Below are positions 1-9,102 of a stretch of 61,630 bases of DNA, piece after piece. Every line of letters starts with the position of its first letter. Within the stretch, counting starts at the first letter, position 1. Under the pieces are notes generated by a model. It was not told where the DNA came from and did not search any database. It saw only the letters and a list, made by a program, of their open reading frames with translations. Location: assembly GCA_002862545.1 (NCBI GenBank), contig PKDJ01000055.1, positions 1 through 61,630 of the forward strand, read 5' to 3'. This DNA is from Pseudomonadota bacterium. Its GTDB lineage: Bacteria; Myxococcota_A; UBA796; GCA-2862545. The position numbers and the translations under genes were made by a program.

Positions 1-882
1 GAGGGCTGTAACCATCGCTGTGCCTTCTGCATCATTCCCACACTCCGGGGTCGACTTCGGTCGCGGACGATTCCATCACTCGTCACCGAGGCGAGAGCGC
101 TGGCCGAGCAGGGGGTGGTCGAGCTGAACCTGGTCAGCCAAGACTCGACCGCCTACGGGCGCGACCTCAGGGATGGTAGCGGCCTGGGCGGGCTCCTTCA
201 GGCTCTGTCGGACGTGGATGGTATCGAGTGGCTGCGGCTGCACTATGCGTATCCGCATGGTCTACCAGCCGGACTTCTCGAGCAACTCGCCGACAACCCG
301 AAGGTGTGCAACTACCTCGACATCCCACTGCAGCATGCCTCGGGGCCCATGCTTCGAGCCATGCGACGAGGCGTGACGCGCGCGGGTCAGGAGCGCATTC
401 TAGAGCGCGTGCGGGCGCGCGTTCCGGATGTAGCCATCCGCACGACCTTCATCGTCGGGTTTCCTGGGGAGACGGATCAGGACTTCGAAGAGCTCTGCGA
501 CTTCGTGCGCGAGCAGCAGTTCGATCATGTGGGTGTCTTCACCTACTTCCAGGAAGACGGTACGCCTGCAGCAAAGCTCGACGGCCAGGTTCCGGAGACG
601 GTCAAGGCCGCTCGGCAGGCCGAGCTGATGGACATTCAGAGAGGCATCAGCGCAGCCAGAATGCAGCGCTGGGTCGGGCGCAAGGTCGACGTGCTGGTCG
701 AGGGGCTCTCGCAAGAGAGTGAGCTGCTGTTGCGTGGAAGGACGGCAATTCAGGCCCCTGATGTCGACGGACAGGTGTTCATTGCCTCGGCCCCGGCAGA
801 CCTGAGCATCGGCTCGATCGTTCCGGTTCGTGTGACACAGGCCGGCGACTACGACCTCGTCGGCGAGATTGCCGCTTCCTGA
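1..882 (+). CDS. rimO: Ribosomal protein S12 methylthiotransferase RimO, C-terminal part (5' end outside window)
   Basis: RimO is the radical-SAM enzyme that methylthiolates an aspartate of ribosomal protein S12. The frame is open from base 1, so the N-terminal MTTase domain with the second Fe-S cluster lies outside the window. The fragment starts right at the radical-SAM cluster motif CNHRCAFC (fragment residues 3-10, CxxxCxxC). It continues through the barrel segment TTFIVGFPGETD and ends in a TRAM-like region closing with DYDLVGEI, an ending typical of RimO rather than of the related tRNA enzyme MiaB. The stop lies 21 bases from the convergent protease gene. Confidence 0.93.
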   Translation, partial: EGCNHRCAFCIIPTLRGRLRSRTIPSLVTEARALAEQGVVELNLVSQDSTAYGRDLRDGSGLGGLLQALSDVDGIEWLRLHYAYPHGLPAGLLEQLADNPKVCNYLDIPLQHASGPMLRAMRRGVTRAGQERILERVRARVPDVAIRTTFIVGFPGETDQDFEELCDFVREQQFDHVGVFTYFQEDGTPAAKLDGQVPETVKAARQAELMDIQRGISAARMQRWVGRKVDVLVEGLSQESELLLRGRTAIQAPDVDGQVFIASAPADLSIGSIVPVRVTQAGDYDLVGEIAAS

Positions 883-903
883 GGCCTAGGCTCTGACCGA
901 AAG

Positions 904-2232
904 CTACGGCGTGGTGAGCATGATGAGAGCTCGCTGAAGCTGTGGGTCAGACGGGGCGCGTTCTAGGAGCGGCTGGTGCCAGGGGATGTCCGCGGGCGCA
1001 GGCTCTCCGGCATCGATGTCGTCGAGGAGGCCGAGTAGCGTCGCTCTCTCGTCTGTGGGCAGGCGGAGAGCGGAGATGTGCTGCCGTAGGTTCGTGGCGG
1101 GGTCATCGTCGGAATCCCATGGTACGACGACATCCGGGAGCCGACCTTGCCCTGTCGCCACCGGCTGTCCGCTCGTCGTGTAGTAGCGACCGACCGTCAG
1201 CTTTAGCGCAGAGCCCCCACCGGAGATGTGTCGATACACTTGCTGCACGGTTCCCTTGCCGTATGTTCGTGTACCAACAAGTGTTCCGCGGCCCGTGTCC
1301 TGAAGCGCACCCGCGAGGATCTCAGAGGCCGATGCGGATCGCCCATTGACGAGCAGTACCACGGGTAGAGAGGCAGGAAGGCCGCCCGGTGTTGCGGGAT
1401 GTAGCTCCTCCGCTGGGGATTCGTCCCTAGAACGCACCGACACGATGGTTCCTTCATCGAGGAAGAGGTCTGTCACGGCGACCGCCTCGGTGAGGAGGCC
1501 GCCTGGGTTGTCCCGCACGTCCACGATCAGACCTCGAAGCGCGCCTAGACCCCCGCGAGGTTGGCTGGTGGTCTCGAGTCTGTCGCGAAGCTCAGCGGCC
1601 AGGCCCTCCTGGAAGACGACCAAGCGTGCGTAGGCCACGTCGCCGAGCAGAGCGACCTCGGTCGCTCGACGACGCACCTCGTCGTGATGGGCCTGGAGCT
1701 CTCGGGGAGCCTCTCCTGGTCTCTCGACAGTCAAGCGTGCGCTGGCTCCTCGCGGCCCCCTCAGTCGATCTTGGACCTCGGTGAGCGTGAGCTCGGCTGT
1801 GGAGCTTCCGTCGATAGCGCGGAGCCAGTCACCGGGACGGACCCCCTCTCGCTCTCCTGGGCTGCCGGGAAGGACATTCGTGATGACGAAGCCACCGGTC
1901 GTCTTGCGGACCTCTAGGCCGATGCCCGTGACGGTTCCGTCGGTCTCGTCTTCGAGAGTCGAGACCTGCTGGTCCGTCAGCCAGCGACTCTGGTGGTCCA
2001 GCTCGTCCATCATGCCCTCAATTGCGGCATTCACGAGGCTGTCCACGCTCACGGGCTCGAGGTAGTCGTCCTCGATCGTCGTCAGGACACGGGCGAAGAG
2101 CTCAAGCTGCGCGTAGGGGTCTTGCGCCCGGGCGATTGCGGCTGTGCCTACACCGATGCCTGCTGCGAGGCCGGCGAGGAAGAGCACGGTGATCGTGGCT
2201 GTCGCCTTCAGGGGATGGTGGTGGCCATTCAC
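904..2232 (-). CDS. ctpA: C-terminal processing peptidase, S41 family (CtpA/Prc type)
   Basis: This is a periplasmic tail-specific serine protease of about 442 residues. An N-terminal hydrophobic segment (ITVLFLAGLAAGIGVG) acts as signal or anchor. A PDZ domain follows (VLPGSPGEREGVRPGDWL). The S41 catalytic domain carries the serine in NGRSASASEILAGAL and the general-base lysine in RTYGKGTVQ, the Ser-Lys dyad of the family. I chose the GTG at 2232 because GGAGG lies 8 bases upstream; a GTG at 2283 in the same frame lacks such a site. The gene directly follows murI on the same strand and is probably co-transcribed with it, which fits a role in cell-envelope protein turnover. Confidence 0.9.
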   Translation of the reverse strand: MNGHHHPLKATATITVLFLAGLAAGIGVGTAAIARAQDPYAQLELFARVLTTIEDDYLEPVSVDSLVNAAIEGMMDELDHQSRWLTDQQVSTLEDETDGTVTGIGLEVRKTTGGFVITNVLPGSPGEREGVRPGDWLRAIDGSSTAELTLTEVQDRLRGPRGASARLTVERPGEAPRELQAHHDEVRRRATEVALLGDVAYARLVVFQEGLAAELRDRLETTSQPRGGLGALRGLIVDVRDNPGGLLTEAVAVTDLFLDEGTIVSVRSRDESPAEELHPATPGGLPASLPVVLLVNGRSASASEILAGALQDTGRGTLVGTRTYGKGTVQQVYRHISGGGSALKLTVGRYYTTSGQPVATGQGRLPDVVVPWDSDDDPATNLRQHISALRLPTDERATLLGLLDDIDAGEPAPADIPWHQPLLERAPSDPQLQRALIMLTTP

Positions 2233-2291
2233 GGAGAGTACCTCCACACAGACTCTAGCTCGCCCCTCGCTGCGGATGCCCACGGGGAGTC

Positions 2292-3143
2292 TCAGATGCT
2301 ACGAACCACCTGCCCGACCGGTGCAGAGCCGGGAGTACGATTGGCGAGGCGTCCGTCGATCTCGGCCACGTGGGTCACAGGGGGGAGGGGAGCACCAAAG
2401 AATCGGGCACCCTCCTCACGGAAGTGGTCGGGATCACCGCTGCAGAGGACTCGCAGCTGTGCGGAGCCCGAGTGATCGAATTCGGGATGCCGGGTGAGCC
2501 AGTCCACGAGCCTGGCAGCCACGAATGGCGCGGGGTCCAGGATCTTCACATCGTCAGGGATGCTCTCGGCGAACAGGTCGTACAGGTGTGGGTAGTGTGT
2601 ACAGCCCAGCAGGAGGGTGTCGATGTTCGGCAGTCCCCGGAGGTACTCTCGAATAGCCAGTCTCGCGATCTCGCTGGCCTCCCAGCCCTCCTCGACGATC
2701 GGTGCGAGCAGAGGAGCCGCTTGTTGACTCACGCGCAGAGACCGGAGCTTGTGGATCTCCTGGACGTAGGTACGCGATGCCACCGTGCGCCGGGTGGCGA
2801 TCACGCCGACGTGCTCTCGAGCGTGGTTTGCTACGAGCTCTGCACCGGGGACCGTCACCCCCAAGATGCGGCAGTCAGAATCGGCAGAAGCGTAGCGCTT
2901 CTGTAGGTGGCGAAGAGCGACACAGGACACGGTGTTGCACGCGACGACGAGCACGTTGCAGCCTTCTTCGATCAGGCGCTCCACGGCTTGCTCGGAAAAG
3001 TCGAGCAGTGTGTTCGTGTCCCGGCCGCCATACGGCGCGCGGCCCGAGTCGCCGAAGTAGACCAAGTCGTGCAGCGGGAGGGCGGCGCGAATGTGCCGCA
3101 GGACTCCAAGTCCACCGTAGCCAGAGTCGAAGACGCCGAGCAT
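2292..3143 (-). CDS. murI: Glutamate racemase
   Basis: MurI interconverts L- and D-glutamate to supply D-Glu for peptidoglycan. The protein is about 283 residues. It has the opening FDSGYGGLGVLRHI (family pattern DSGxGG), the first catalytic cysteine in VACNTVS and the second in GCTHYPHL, so both halves of the two-cysteine acid-base pair are present. The ATG at 3143 gives the compact N-terminus MLGVFDSG usual in the family; a GTG three codons upstream is possible. The gene is divergent from the NadD-PgeF gene and upstream of ctpA on the same strand. Confidence 0.93.
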   Translation of the reverse strand: MLGVFDSGYGGLGVLRHIRAALPLHDLVYFGDSGRAPYGGRDTNTLLDFSEQAVERLIEEGCNVLVVACNTVSCVALRHLQKRYASADSDCRILGVTVPGAELVANHAREHVGVIATRRTVASRTYVQEIHKLRSLRVSQQAAPLLAPIVEEGWEASEIARLAIREYLRGLPNIDTLLLGCTHYPHLYDLFAESIPDDVKILDPAPFVAARLVDWLTRHPEFDHSGSAQLRVLCSGDPDHFREEGARFFGAPLPPVTHVAEIDGRLANRTPGSAPVGQVVRSI

Positions 3144-3211
3144 CGCTGCCACCCACTGCAGGCTACGTGTACCGAGGGAGAAATCCTAACCTGGGACGCG
3201 GGAGAGAGTGT

Positions 3212-4501
3212 ATGCGGGTAGCGGTGTTCGGAGGCAGCTTCAACCCACCGCATGTCGGCCATGCACTGGTTGCCGGCTGGCTGCACTGGGCGGAGCATGC
3301 GGACGCCGTGTGGCTCGTGCCCTGCGCGGACCACCCACTCGGCAAGCGGGGCCTGGAGGGCTTCGAGGCGAGAGCGGAGTGGTGCCGTGCGCTTGCCGAT
3401 GCGGTGGGGCCTTGGGTGCGCGTGGAGACGATCGAACAGGAGCTGCCGAGACCGAGCTACACCATCCGCACACTCGAGGCGCTCAGCGAGCGGTACCCGG
3501 AGCACACCTTTCGACTCGTCGTCGGTGCCGACATCCTCGAGCAGGTCGACGAGTGGCAGGACTGGGCGGGAATCGAGCAGCGCTTCTCGCCCATTGTGGT
3601 CGGACGAGCTGGACATCGCAGCCTGCCGGGAGTGGTCGAGTTTCCGAGGGTCTCGTCTACGGAGATTCGTCGTGCTCTCGGGCGCGGTGAGCCTCCCACG
3701 GGCGTACTTCCCGGCGTCCAGCGACTTCTGGGCGATGCCTATGCAGGCGCGCCGATGCGCCGTTCCGGCCTGCTCCAGCGACAGTCCCACGTCGTGCACG
3801 GCTTTGGAGGGAGCCGAGGGGGCGGTCGGCACGAGGTGATCGACCTCGGCCCGCGCCCAAGGGGTGACCTTCGACGGGAGATGTGGGAGGTCGCGCTTCG
3901 AGGAGTCGACGCCAGCCTGTCGACGGAGAACATCGCTCTGCTGGATCAGGTGCATGGAGCTCATGTCCTGGTCGACCCGAGGCCGGGCGGCTGCGCATCG
4001 ACCGTCGGGCAGGCTGACGCTGTAGTCAGCACGCAAGCCGGCGTGGTGCTTGCGGTCAGGACGGCTGACTGCGTGCCTGTCCTGATGTCTGCTCCTGGTG
4101 GTGTCGCAGCTGTGCATGCGGGCTGGCGTGGAGTGGTGGCGGGAGTGCTTCAAGCAGCCGTGGAGGCGCTGTGTGAGGCAACTGGATGTGCGCCTTCTGA
4201 CGTCATCGCGGCGGTCGGTCCGCACGCATCCGCGGCGCACTATGAGACGGGGCCGGAGGTCGTGGAGGCGATGGTGCGGGCTGGCGTGCCGAGGGAGAAG
4301 GTCTGCTTCATGGGGCCGCGTCGGGAGCACACGAACCTGAGAGGGGCGGTGACGCACGTGCTCGAGGCAGCCGGCGTCGGCACGGTAGAGCACGTCTCGG
4401 GGTGCACGCTGACGGACGCGGACCTGCACTCGCATCGGCGCGATGGAGAGCTGGCGGGTCGGCAGGCGTCCTTCATCGCGAGAGTGTCATGCACGTCGTG
4501 A
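3212..4501 (+). CDS. NadD-PgeF fusion: nicotinate-nucleotide adenylyltransferase joined to a YfiH/laccase-domain protein
   Basis: One open frame of 429 codons encodes two normally separate enzymes. Residues 1 to about 181 are NadD, which makes nicotinate adenine dinucleotide: GGSFNPPHVGHA holds the nucleotidyltransferase HxGH motif and VSSTEIRRAL the second motif. From Met182 (base 3755) the chain is a PgeF/YfiH multicopper-like protein, a family linked to purine nucleoside phosphorolysis and peptidoglycan editing. Its metal ligands are intact in LDQVHGAHV, RTADCVPV and AVHAGWRG, and it ends with the family's CTLTDADL and GRQASFI. There is no stop between the halves. Met182 could be an internal start, but no strong ribosome site precedes it. 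GGAGAG precedes the first ATG. Confidence 0.88.
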   Translation: MRVAVFGGSFNPPHVGHALVAGWLHWAEHADAVWLVPCADHPLGKRGLEGFEARAEWCRALADAVGPWVRVETIEQELPRPSYTIRTLEALSERYPEHTFRLVVGADILEQVDEWQDWAGIEQRFSPIVVGRAGHRSLPGVVEFPRVSSTEIRRALGRGEPPTGVLPGVQRLLGDAYAGAPMRRSGLLQRQSHVVHGFGGSRGGGRHEVIDLGPRPRGDLRREMWEVALRGVDASLSTENIALLDQVHGAHVLVDPRPGGCASTVGQADAVVSTQAGVVLAVRTADCVPVLMSAPGGVAAVHAGWRGVVAGVLQAAVEALCEATGCAPSDVIAAVGPHASAAHYETGPEVVEAMVRAGVPREKVCFMGPRREHTNLRGAVTHVLEAAGVGTVEHVSGCTLTDADLHSHRRDGELAGRQASFIARVSCTS

Positions 4502-5529
4502 TGCTGCTCGCTGCCTGCTCCGGACCGTCGCCCGATCTCGTCGCTGCGCGTGCGGCGGTGAGCGCGTGGGACGCGGGTGTCGACCACCTCGATGGCGGAG
4601 AGCCTGACGCGGCGATCGAGGACTTTGAGCGAGGCTTGAGCGCCCGACCGGGAGATGTCTTGTTGTTGGCCTGGCGGGCGCGAGCAGAGGCCGAGTCGGG
4701 GCAGGTCGACAGGGCTGTCACGACGCTCGATGCCGTCCTGTCCCTTCGGCCGGACTTCGCGGAGGCACGCTACAATCGCGCCGCGTACATTGCTCGTCTC
4801 GGGCGCATCGAGGAGGCCGCCGAGGAGCTCTCTCGCGCGCTTGCGGACGGAGCGAGGCGGCCAGAGGACGTCCTCGGTGACTCGGACTTCAGACCTCATC
4901 TGGGGCATCCAGCCTTGGCATTTCTTCCCAGGCATGCCCTCAAGGTCGTCGTGGAGGGGCGCTCGGAGTCCGCGTTCTGGGGCGCCGAGATCCCCGTGCG
5001 TCTCCTGGTTGTCGGAAACGAAGACGAGCCCGTACAGATCGCGCTCGCTCAACTGGAGGGACCGGCTGAGATCATCAAGGCTGTGCAGGACACCATCCAC
5101 AGCACAGATGGGCTCTCGACTGAGATCACCTGGACGCTGCGGGTGACCGGTGCGGGTGTCGTGACCCTCGGGCCTTGGACAGTCACGTCTGCGGGTCGGA
5201 CGGCAGAGCATCCGGCGATCGTGTTCGAGGCACTAGCTCCTGCGGACAAGGCTGTGCCCACGTCCACGCTGGACGGCGCGCTGCCGGTGCCGAGTGAGGT
5301 GGCGGGAGAACGAGACGACCTCGAGCTGTGGAGGGAGGGGGCGCTGTCTTGGGTCAAGGTCAGGCCGGGTGACCGGCTGGAGCTCGCCGGGCCCTCGCTT
5401 CGTCTCGAGCGGAGGCGCGGGCCCGTGCTGGAGTGGGTTGCGCATGGAACGCGCACGATGGATGGACAGATGTCGGTGATCCGCGGTGGGAGAGAGATGG
5501 CCCTGAAGAACAGGGGGCCTGAGCCCTAG
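4489..5529 (+). CDS. TPR-repeat lipoprotein, hypothetical
   Basis: This is a probable lipoprotein of about 346 residues. The N-terminus MHVVMLLAACSG contains a lipobox-like LAAC but the signal is unusually short and lacks basic residues, so export is uncertain. Residues about 20-130 form tetratricopeptide repeats (GEPDAAIEDFERGLSARPGD; DFAEARYNRAAYIARLGRIE), which usually mediate protein-protein contacts. The C-terminal two thirds is beta-rich with no domain I recognise. The start overlaps the end of the NadD-PgeF gene by 13 bases, so translation is probably coupled. The function is unknown. Confidence 0.75.
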   Translation: MHVVMLLAACSGPSPDLVAARAAVSAWDAGVDHLDGGEPDAAIEDFERGLSARPGDVLLLAWRARAEAESGQVDRAVTTLDAVLSLRPDFAEARYNRAAYIARLGRIEEAAEELSRALADGARRPEDVLGDSDFRPHLGHPALAFLPRHALKVVVEGRSESAFWGAEIPVRLLVVGNEDEPVQIALAQLEGPAEIIKAVQDTIHSTDGLSTEITWTLRVTGAGVVTLGPWTVTSAGRTAEHPAIVFEALAPADKAVPTSTLDGALPVPSEVAGERDDLELWREGALSWVKVRPGDRLELAGPSLRLERRRGPVLEWVAHGTRTMDGQMSVIRGGREMALKNRGPEP

Positions 5530-5599
5530 CCCCACGTCGTGACGAGCGAGCAAGAAACTTCTCCGGCGGATAGGCATGCTGACCATCAGTGGAGGAGCC

Positions 5600-7156
5600 A
5601 TGGGTCCGGAGCGCGAGGCATTGCTGCAGCGGCTCGCCGACAGCGAAGCGCAGGCGCGCGCGGGTGGTGGGGAAGCTCGTGTTCAGCGGCAGCACGAGAG
5701 AGGTAAGCTCACGGCCAGGGAGCGCATCGAGGCCTTCCTCGACCCGGATTCTTTTGTCGAGCTCGACGCGTTCGTGATGCACCAGTGCACCGACTTCGGG
5801 CTGGAGCGTCAGAGAGTCATGGGTGATGGCGTCGTGACCGGTCACGGGCGGGTCGACGGTCGACTCGTGTACGTGTTCGCCCAGGACTTCACGGTCTTCG
5901 GCGGGTCACTCTCCGCCGCTCACGCACGAAAGATCTGCAAGATCATGGACCATGCCATGCGCACGGGCGCACCTGTGGTGGGGCTCAATGACAGCGGAGG
6001 CGCGCGCATTCAGGAAGGTGTGGCTTCCCTCGGTGGGTACGCGGACATCTTCCTGAAGAACACGCTGGCGTCCGGGGTCGTGCCACAGCTCAGCGCCATC
6101 ATGGGGCCTTGTGCTGGTGGAGCGGTCTACAGTCCGGCAATCACCGACTTCATCGCTATGGTCGAGGACACCTCCTACATGTTCGTCACAGGACCCGATG
6201 TCCTGAAGACGGTGACGCACGAGATTGTGACCAAGGAGGAGCTGGGTGGGGCAGACACGCACGCTCGCACCTCCGGTGTCGCCCACTTCAAGGTGCCGAG
6301 TGAGGAGGCGATGCTGGCGCTCCTCCGAGAGCTCCTGTCCTACCTGCCCCAGAACAACATGTCAGAGCCGCCGCGCCGGCCGACTGACGACCCGATTGAT
6401 CGAGAGTGCACGTCTCTCATCGAGATTGTCCCGACCAATCCCAACAAGCCCTACGACATCAAGGACGTGATCCGGACGGTCGCTGACGATGGGCGCTTCC
6501 TCGAGGTTCACGAGCACTACGCCGGGAACATCGTGGTCGGCTTCTGTCGCTTGGACGGGCGCTCCATCGGTGTCGTTGCCAACCAGCCGGCGCAGCTTGC
6601 TGGGTGCCTGGACGTGAACAGCTCGACCAAGGGGGCTCGCTTCGTCCGCTTCTGTGATGCCTTCAACATTCCGTTGCTGACCTTGGTCGACGTTCCAGGC
6701 TTCCTTCCCGGGACGGCACAGGAATACGGAGGAATCATCAAGCACGGCGCGAAGCTCTTGTACGCCTTCGCGGAGGCAACGGTCGCGAAGGTCACCGTCA
6801 TCACTCGGAAGGCCTATGGCGGTGCCTACGATGTGATGAACTCGAAGCACATCCGCGCCGACTACAACTTCGCGTGGCCGACGGCGGAGATTGCGGTGAT
6901 GGGCCCAGATGGAGCGGTGAACATCATCCATCGCAAGGAGCTTGCCGAAGCCTCGGATCCGGTGGCTCGCAAGGCGGAGCTGGTCAGCGACTACCGAACG
7001 ACATTTGCAAATCCGTATCGAGCCGCCGAGCTTGGGTTCGTGGACGCTGTCATCCGGCCTGAGCAAACGCGGAAGCACCTGATCGACGCCTTTCGCTCGC
7101 TCGAGAACAAGCGAGATGAGAATCCGCCCAAGAAACACGGCAACATCCCTCTCTGA
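5600..7156 (+). CDS. Acyl-CoA carboxylase, carboxyltransferase (beta) subunit, propionyl-CoA carboxylase PccB-like
   Basis: The protein (about 518 residues) is the carboxyltransferase subunit of a biotin-dependent acyl-CoA carboxylase, most like propionyl/methylmalonyl-CoA carboxyltransferases. It shows the N-terminal [13 protein letters not shown], the acyl-CoA site [12 protein letters not shown] and [11 protein letters not shown], and the biotin-side half with [23 protein letters not shown] and [15 protein letters not shown]. Full family length is present. The ATG at 5600 is preceded by GGAGGAG; an ATG at 5576 is in frame but has no good ribosome site. No biotin carboxylase gene lies beside it, so its partner must be elsewhere. 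Substrate preference cannot be read from the sequence. Confidence 0.9.
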   Translation: MGPEREALLQRLADSEAQARAGGGEARVQRQHERGKLTARERIEAFLDPDSFVELDAFVMHQCTDFGLERQRVMGDGVVTGHGRVDGRLVYVFAQDFTVFGGSLSAAHARKICKIMDHAMRTGAPVVGLNDSGGARIQEGVASLGGYADIFLKNTLASGVVPQLSAIMGPCAGGAVYSPAITDFIAMVEDTSYMFVTGPDVLKTVTHEIVTKEELGGADTHARTSGVAHFKVPSEEAMLALLRELLSYLPQNNMSEPPRRPTDDPIDRECTSLIEIVPTNPNKPYDIKDVIRTVADDGRFLEVHEHYAGNIVVGFCRLDGRSIGVVANQPAQLAGCLDVNSSTKGARFVRFCDAFNIPLLTLVDVPGFLPGTAQEYGGIIKHGAKLLYAFAEATVAKVTVITRKAYGGAYDVMNSKHIRADYNFAWPTAEIAVMGPDGAVNIIHRKELAEASDPVARKAELVSDYRTTFANPYRAAELGFVDAVIRPEQTRKHLIDAFRSLENKRDENPPKKHGNIPL

Positions 7157-7178
7157 TGCGATGGTCGAGCCTCCCTGC

Positions 7179-7207
7179 TTGACTGGCCGGGGGCCTCGCG
7201 CTAATCG
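7179..7207 (+). promoter_or_regulatory. Candidate promoter of the rpsP operon
   Basis: TTGACT (7179-7184) is separated by 17 bases from TAATCG (7202-7207); a shifted reading gives GCTAAT with 15 bases. It sits 37 bases upstream of rpsP. The same layout occurs upstream of the small basic protein gene at 42505-42693. Confidence 0.4.
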
Positions 7208-7243
7208 CGCTCCGATGTCTGCACACTGACGGGAACAAACTCC

Positions 7244-7504
7244 ATGGTTCGACTCCGCCTCACTCGTATGGGCGCCAAGAAGCGGCCCTTCTACCGGGTT
7301 ATCGCCATTGACCAGCGCAGCCGCCGCGATGGGCGCTGTATTGAGCAGCTCGGGTACTACGACCCGATGCGCGATCCCTTCGACCTCAAGCTCGACCTCG
7401 AGCGCGTCGACTGGTGGATCTCCAAGGGCGCACAGCCGAGCGACACGGTGGCTCGACTCATTCAGCGAGCCCGCAAGGGTGGTGATGATGGCGGGGACTC
7501 CTGA
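7244..7504 (+). CDS. rpsP: 30S ribosomal protein S16
   Basis: The 86-residue protein matches bS16 over its full length, opening with MVRLRLTRMGAKKRPFYRV and carrying the family's IEQLGYYDP core. It is a structural protein of the small ribosomal subunit. It is the first gene of the conserved rpsP-khpA-rimM-trmD-rplS order and overlaps khpA by one base (TGATG), which indicates translational coupling. Confidence 0.97.
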   Translation: MVRLRLTRMGAKKRPFYRVIAIDQRSRRDGRCIEQLGYYDPMRDPFDLKLDLERVDWWISKGAQPSDTVARLIQRARKGGDDGGDS

Positions 7505-7752
7505 TGGAGTCGCTCGTCCGCCATCTCGTTGAGCCAATGCTTACTGAGCCAGATGCGCTCCGCCTTCAGACCATCGAGGGTGACAACGCTGTCATCCTTG
7601 AGATGATTGTCTCGGATGCCGATCGTGAGCGCCTCGAGGCTGACAAGGGCAAGTCTCTCCGCTCTGTCCGCACCGTGCTGTCTGCGGCTGCGGGTCGGCG
7701 CAAGGCTACGATTGACCTTGTCGACGAGTTCGGTCCCGCTGACGAAGAGTAG
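7504..7752 (+). CDS. khpA: KH-domain RNA-binding protein KhpA (YlqC family)
   Basis: This 82-residue protein has the size, position and flanks of KhpA, the small KH-domain RNA-binding protein found between rpsP and rimM. The start MESLVRHLVEPMLTEPD and the helix after the loop (SLRSVRTVLSAAAG) align with the family. The GxxG RNA-contact loop appears degenerate: where relatives have GKQG this protein reads ADKG, so the first glycine is lost. It may therefore bind RNA weakly or by another surface. Its start overlaps the rpsP stop. Confidence 0.85.
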   Translation: MESLVRHLVEPMLTEPDALRLQTIEGDNAVILEMIVSDADRERLEADKGKSLRSVRTVLSAAAGRRKATIDLVDEFGPADEE

Positions 7753-7758
7753 GCGGGC

Positions 7759-8304
7759 GTGCAGCCCCTGTCGTGGGTGTCCTGTGACCCTGTTCCCGAG
7801 TCCGAGCGCGTAGAGCTCGGCTACGTGAACGGGGTCTTTGGCGTGCGGGGAGAGGTTCGTCTCTATCTCCACAACCGCGAGGCCGACTGGCTCGGGCGAC
7901 CCCGAGCAGTGCTCGTCGAGAGTGACGAGGGACGCTGCTACTCGGTGCGCCTGCGCACGCGTCGTGGCGCGGGGAAGCGGATCTTGGGGCGCCTCGACGG
8001 AGTCGAGACCCGCGAGCAGGCAGCAGCGCTCAGTGGCTGGCGTGTAGTCGTCAGGGCCTCCGAGCTGCCACGGACGGCGCCGGGCGAGTTCTACGTGCGG
8101 GATGTGCTGGGGCTGCCGGTGGTCGTCGACGGTGCGGTCGTCGGTGAGCTGACTGAGGTGCACCGTGGTGGACCGCTCGACATTCTCGAGATTCAGCTTG
8201 AGGGGGGCGATGCTGTGTTCGTGCCCACCATGCGGGAGTACGTGCTGCAGGTCGGTCCAGAGTTGGTCGAGCTCGCTCCTGAGGCGCTTGGAGGGGACGA
8301 GTGA
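7759..8304 (+). CDS. rimM: Ribosome maturation factor RimM
   Basis: RimM assists maturation of the 30S subunit head by binding S19. The 181-residue protein has the N-terminal RimM domain (ELGYVNGVFGVRGEVRLYL) and the C-terminal PRC-barrel (FYVRDVLGLPVVV; VFVPTMREYVLQVG). The start is a GTG 7 bases after the khpA stop. The stop overlaps the GTG start of trmD (GTGA), consistent with one operon. Confidence 0.95.
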   Translation: MQPLSWVSCDPVPESERVELGYVNGVFGVRGEVRLYLHNREADWLGRPRAVLVESDEGRCYSVRLRTRRGAGKRILGRLDGVETREQAAALSGWRVVVRASELPRTAPGEFYVRDVLGLPVVVDGAVVGELTEVHRGGPLDILEIQLEGGDAVFVPTMREYVLQVGPELVELAPEALGGDE

Positions 8305-9008
8305 GCGCACACCGGTTCGACGTGCTGACGCTGCATCCTGACCTTGTCAGAGGACCGCTGACCGGCTCGGTGCTCGGGCGCGCGGTGGAGCGCGGCCTGA
8401 TCGAGGTCGGTGTGCACGACATTCGCGATCACGCGTCGAACAAGCACCGGACCGTGGACGACACCCCCTACGGTGGTGGGGCAGGCATGGTGATGAAGGT
8501 CGATGTCGTCGCGGCGGCGGTCGAGGCGGTGCGCGGCGACGCGGGCCACGTCGTGTTTCTGACGCCACGAGGCCGTCCGTTCACGCAAGCCGATGCCCGA
8601 CGCTTGCTGAACCGACCGCACCTGGTCTTGCTGTGCGGTCACTACGAGGGGGTAGACGCACGCATCGGAGAGGTCGTCGACGAGGAGATCTCTCTTGGAG
8701 ACTTCGTGCTGACCGGTGGGGAGATCGCGGCCTGTGCGGTTGTTGACGCCGTTGCGCGTCTCGTGCCCGGTGTGCTCGGGAACTCAGAGAGTCCCGAGGA
8801 CGAGTCGTTCACGACAGGTCTGCTCGAATATCCGCAGTACACCCGGCCCCGAGAGTGGCGTGGGCACGAGGTTCCGGAGGTGTTGCTGTCGGGCCATCAC
8901 GCGCGCATTGCCTCATGGCGTCAGGAGCAAGCAGAGGCGATCACGCAGGTGCGGAGGCCGGACCTCTGGCGTGCATGGCGCGCGAGCGTTGACGGCAAGA
9001 GCGAGTAG
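8301..9008 (+). CDS. trmD: tRNA (guanine-N1)-methyltransferase TrmD
   Basis: TrmD methylates G37 of tRNAs reading codons that start with C or G-rich sets, preventing frameshifts. The protein (235 residues) has the SPOUT-type cofactor knot in LLCGHYEGVDARIGE and SLGDFVLTGGE. It also has the conserved VDDTPYGGGAGMV and the tRNA-binding tail (LLEYPQYTRPREWRG; LLSGHHARIASWR). It starts at a GTG overlapping the rimM stop. Downstream is a 109-base spacer with a strong hairpin before rplS. Confidence 0.96.
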   Translation: MSAHRFDVLTLHPDLVRGPLTGSVLGRAVERGLIEVGVHDIRDHASNKHRTVDDTPYGGGAGMVMKVDVVAAAVEAVRGDAGHVVFLTPRGRPFTQADARRLLNRPHLVLLCGHYEGVDARIGEVVDEEISLGDFVLTGGEIAACAVVDAVARLVPGVLGNSESPEDESFTTGLLEYPQYTRPREWRGHEVPEVLLSGHHARIASWRQEQAEAITQVRRPDLWRAWRASVDGKSE

Positions 9009-9071
9009 GAATAAGGGCGGCGTCGTTGTGCCACCTGCAACTAGCGGCACGGGCACCGACCACTGATGAGG

Positions 9072-9102
9072 GGGCTCCGCGGCTAGCCGCGTGGCCGAGC
9101 CC
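9072..9102 (+). promoter_or_regulatory. Strong hairpin in the trmD-rplS spacer, 15 bases before the rplS start
   Basis: GGGCTC (9072-9077) pairs with GAGCCC (9097-9102). Inside it CGCGGCTAGCCGCG (9078-9091) is a perfect palindrome, leaving TGGCC as a one-sided bulge. The structure lies just before the ribosome site AAGGA of rplS. It could be an mRNA processing site, an attenuator, or an L19 autoregulatory leader; no U-tract follows, so a simple terminator is less likely. Confidence 0.45.

Noticed and set aside
2972..4435. Long minus-strand open frame opposite the NadD-PgeF gene
   Set aside because: Its Arg/His-rich sequence matches no family and mirrors the codon bias of the plus-strand gene, a usual feature of high-GC DNA.
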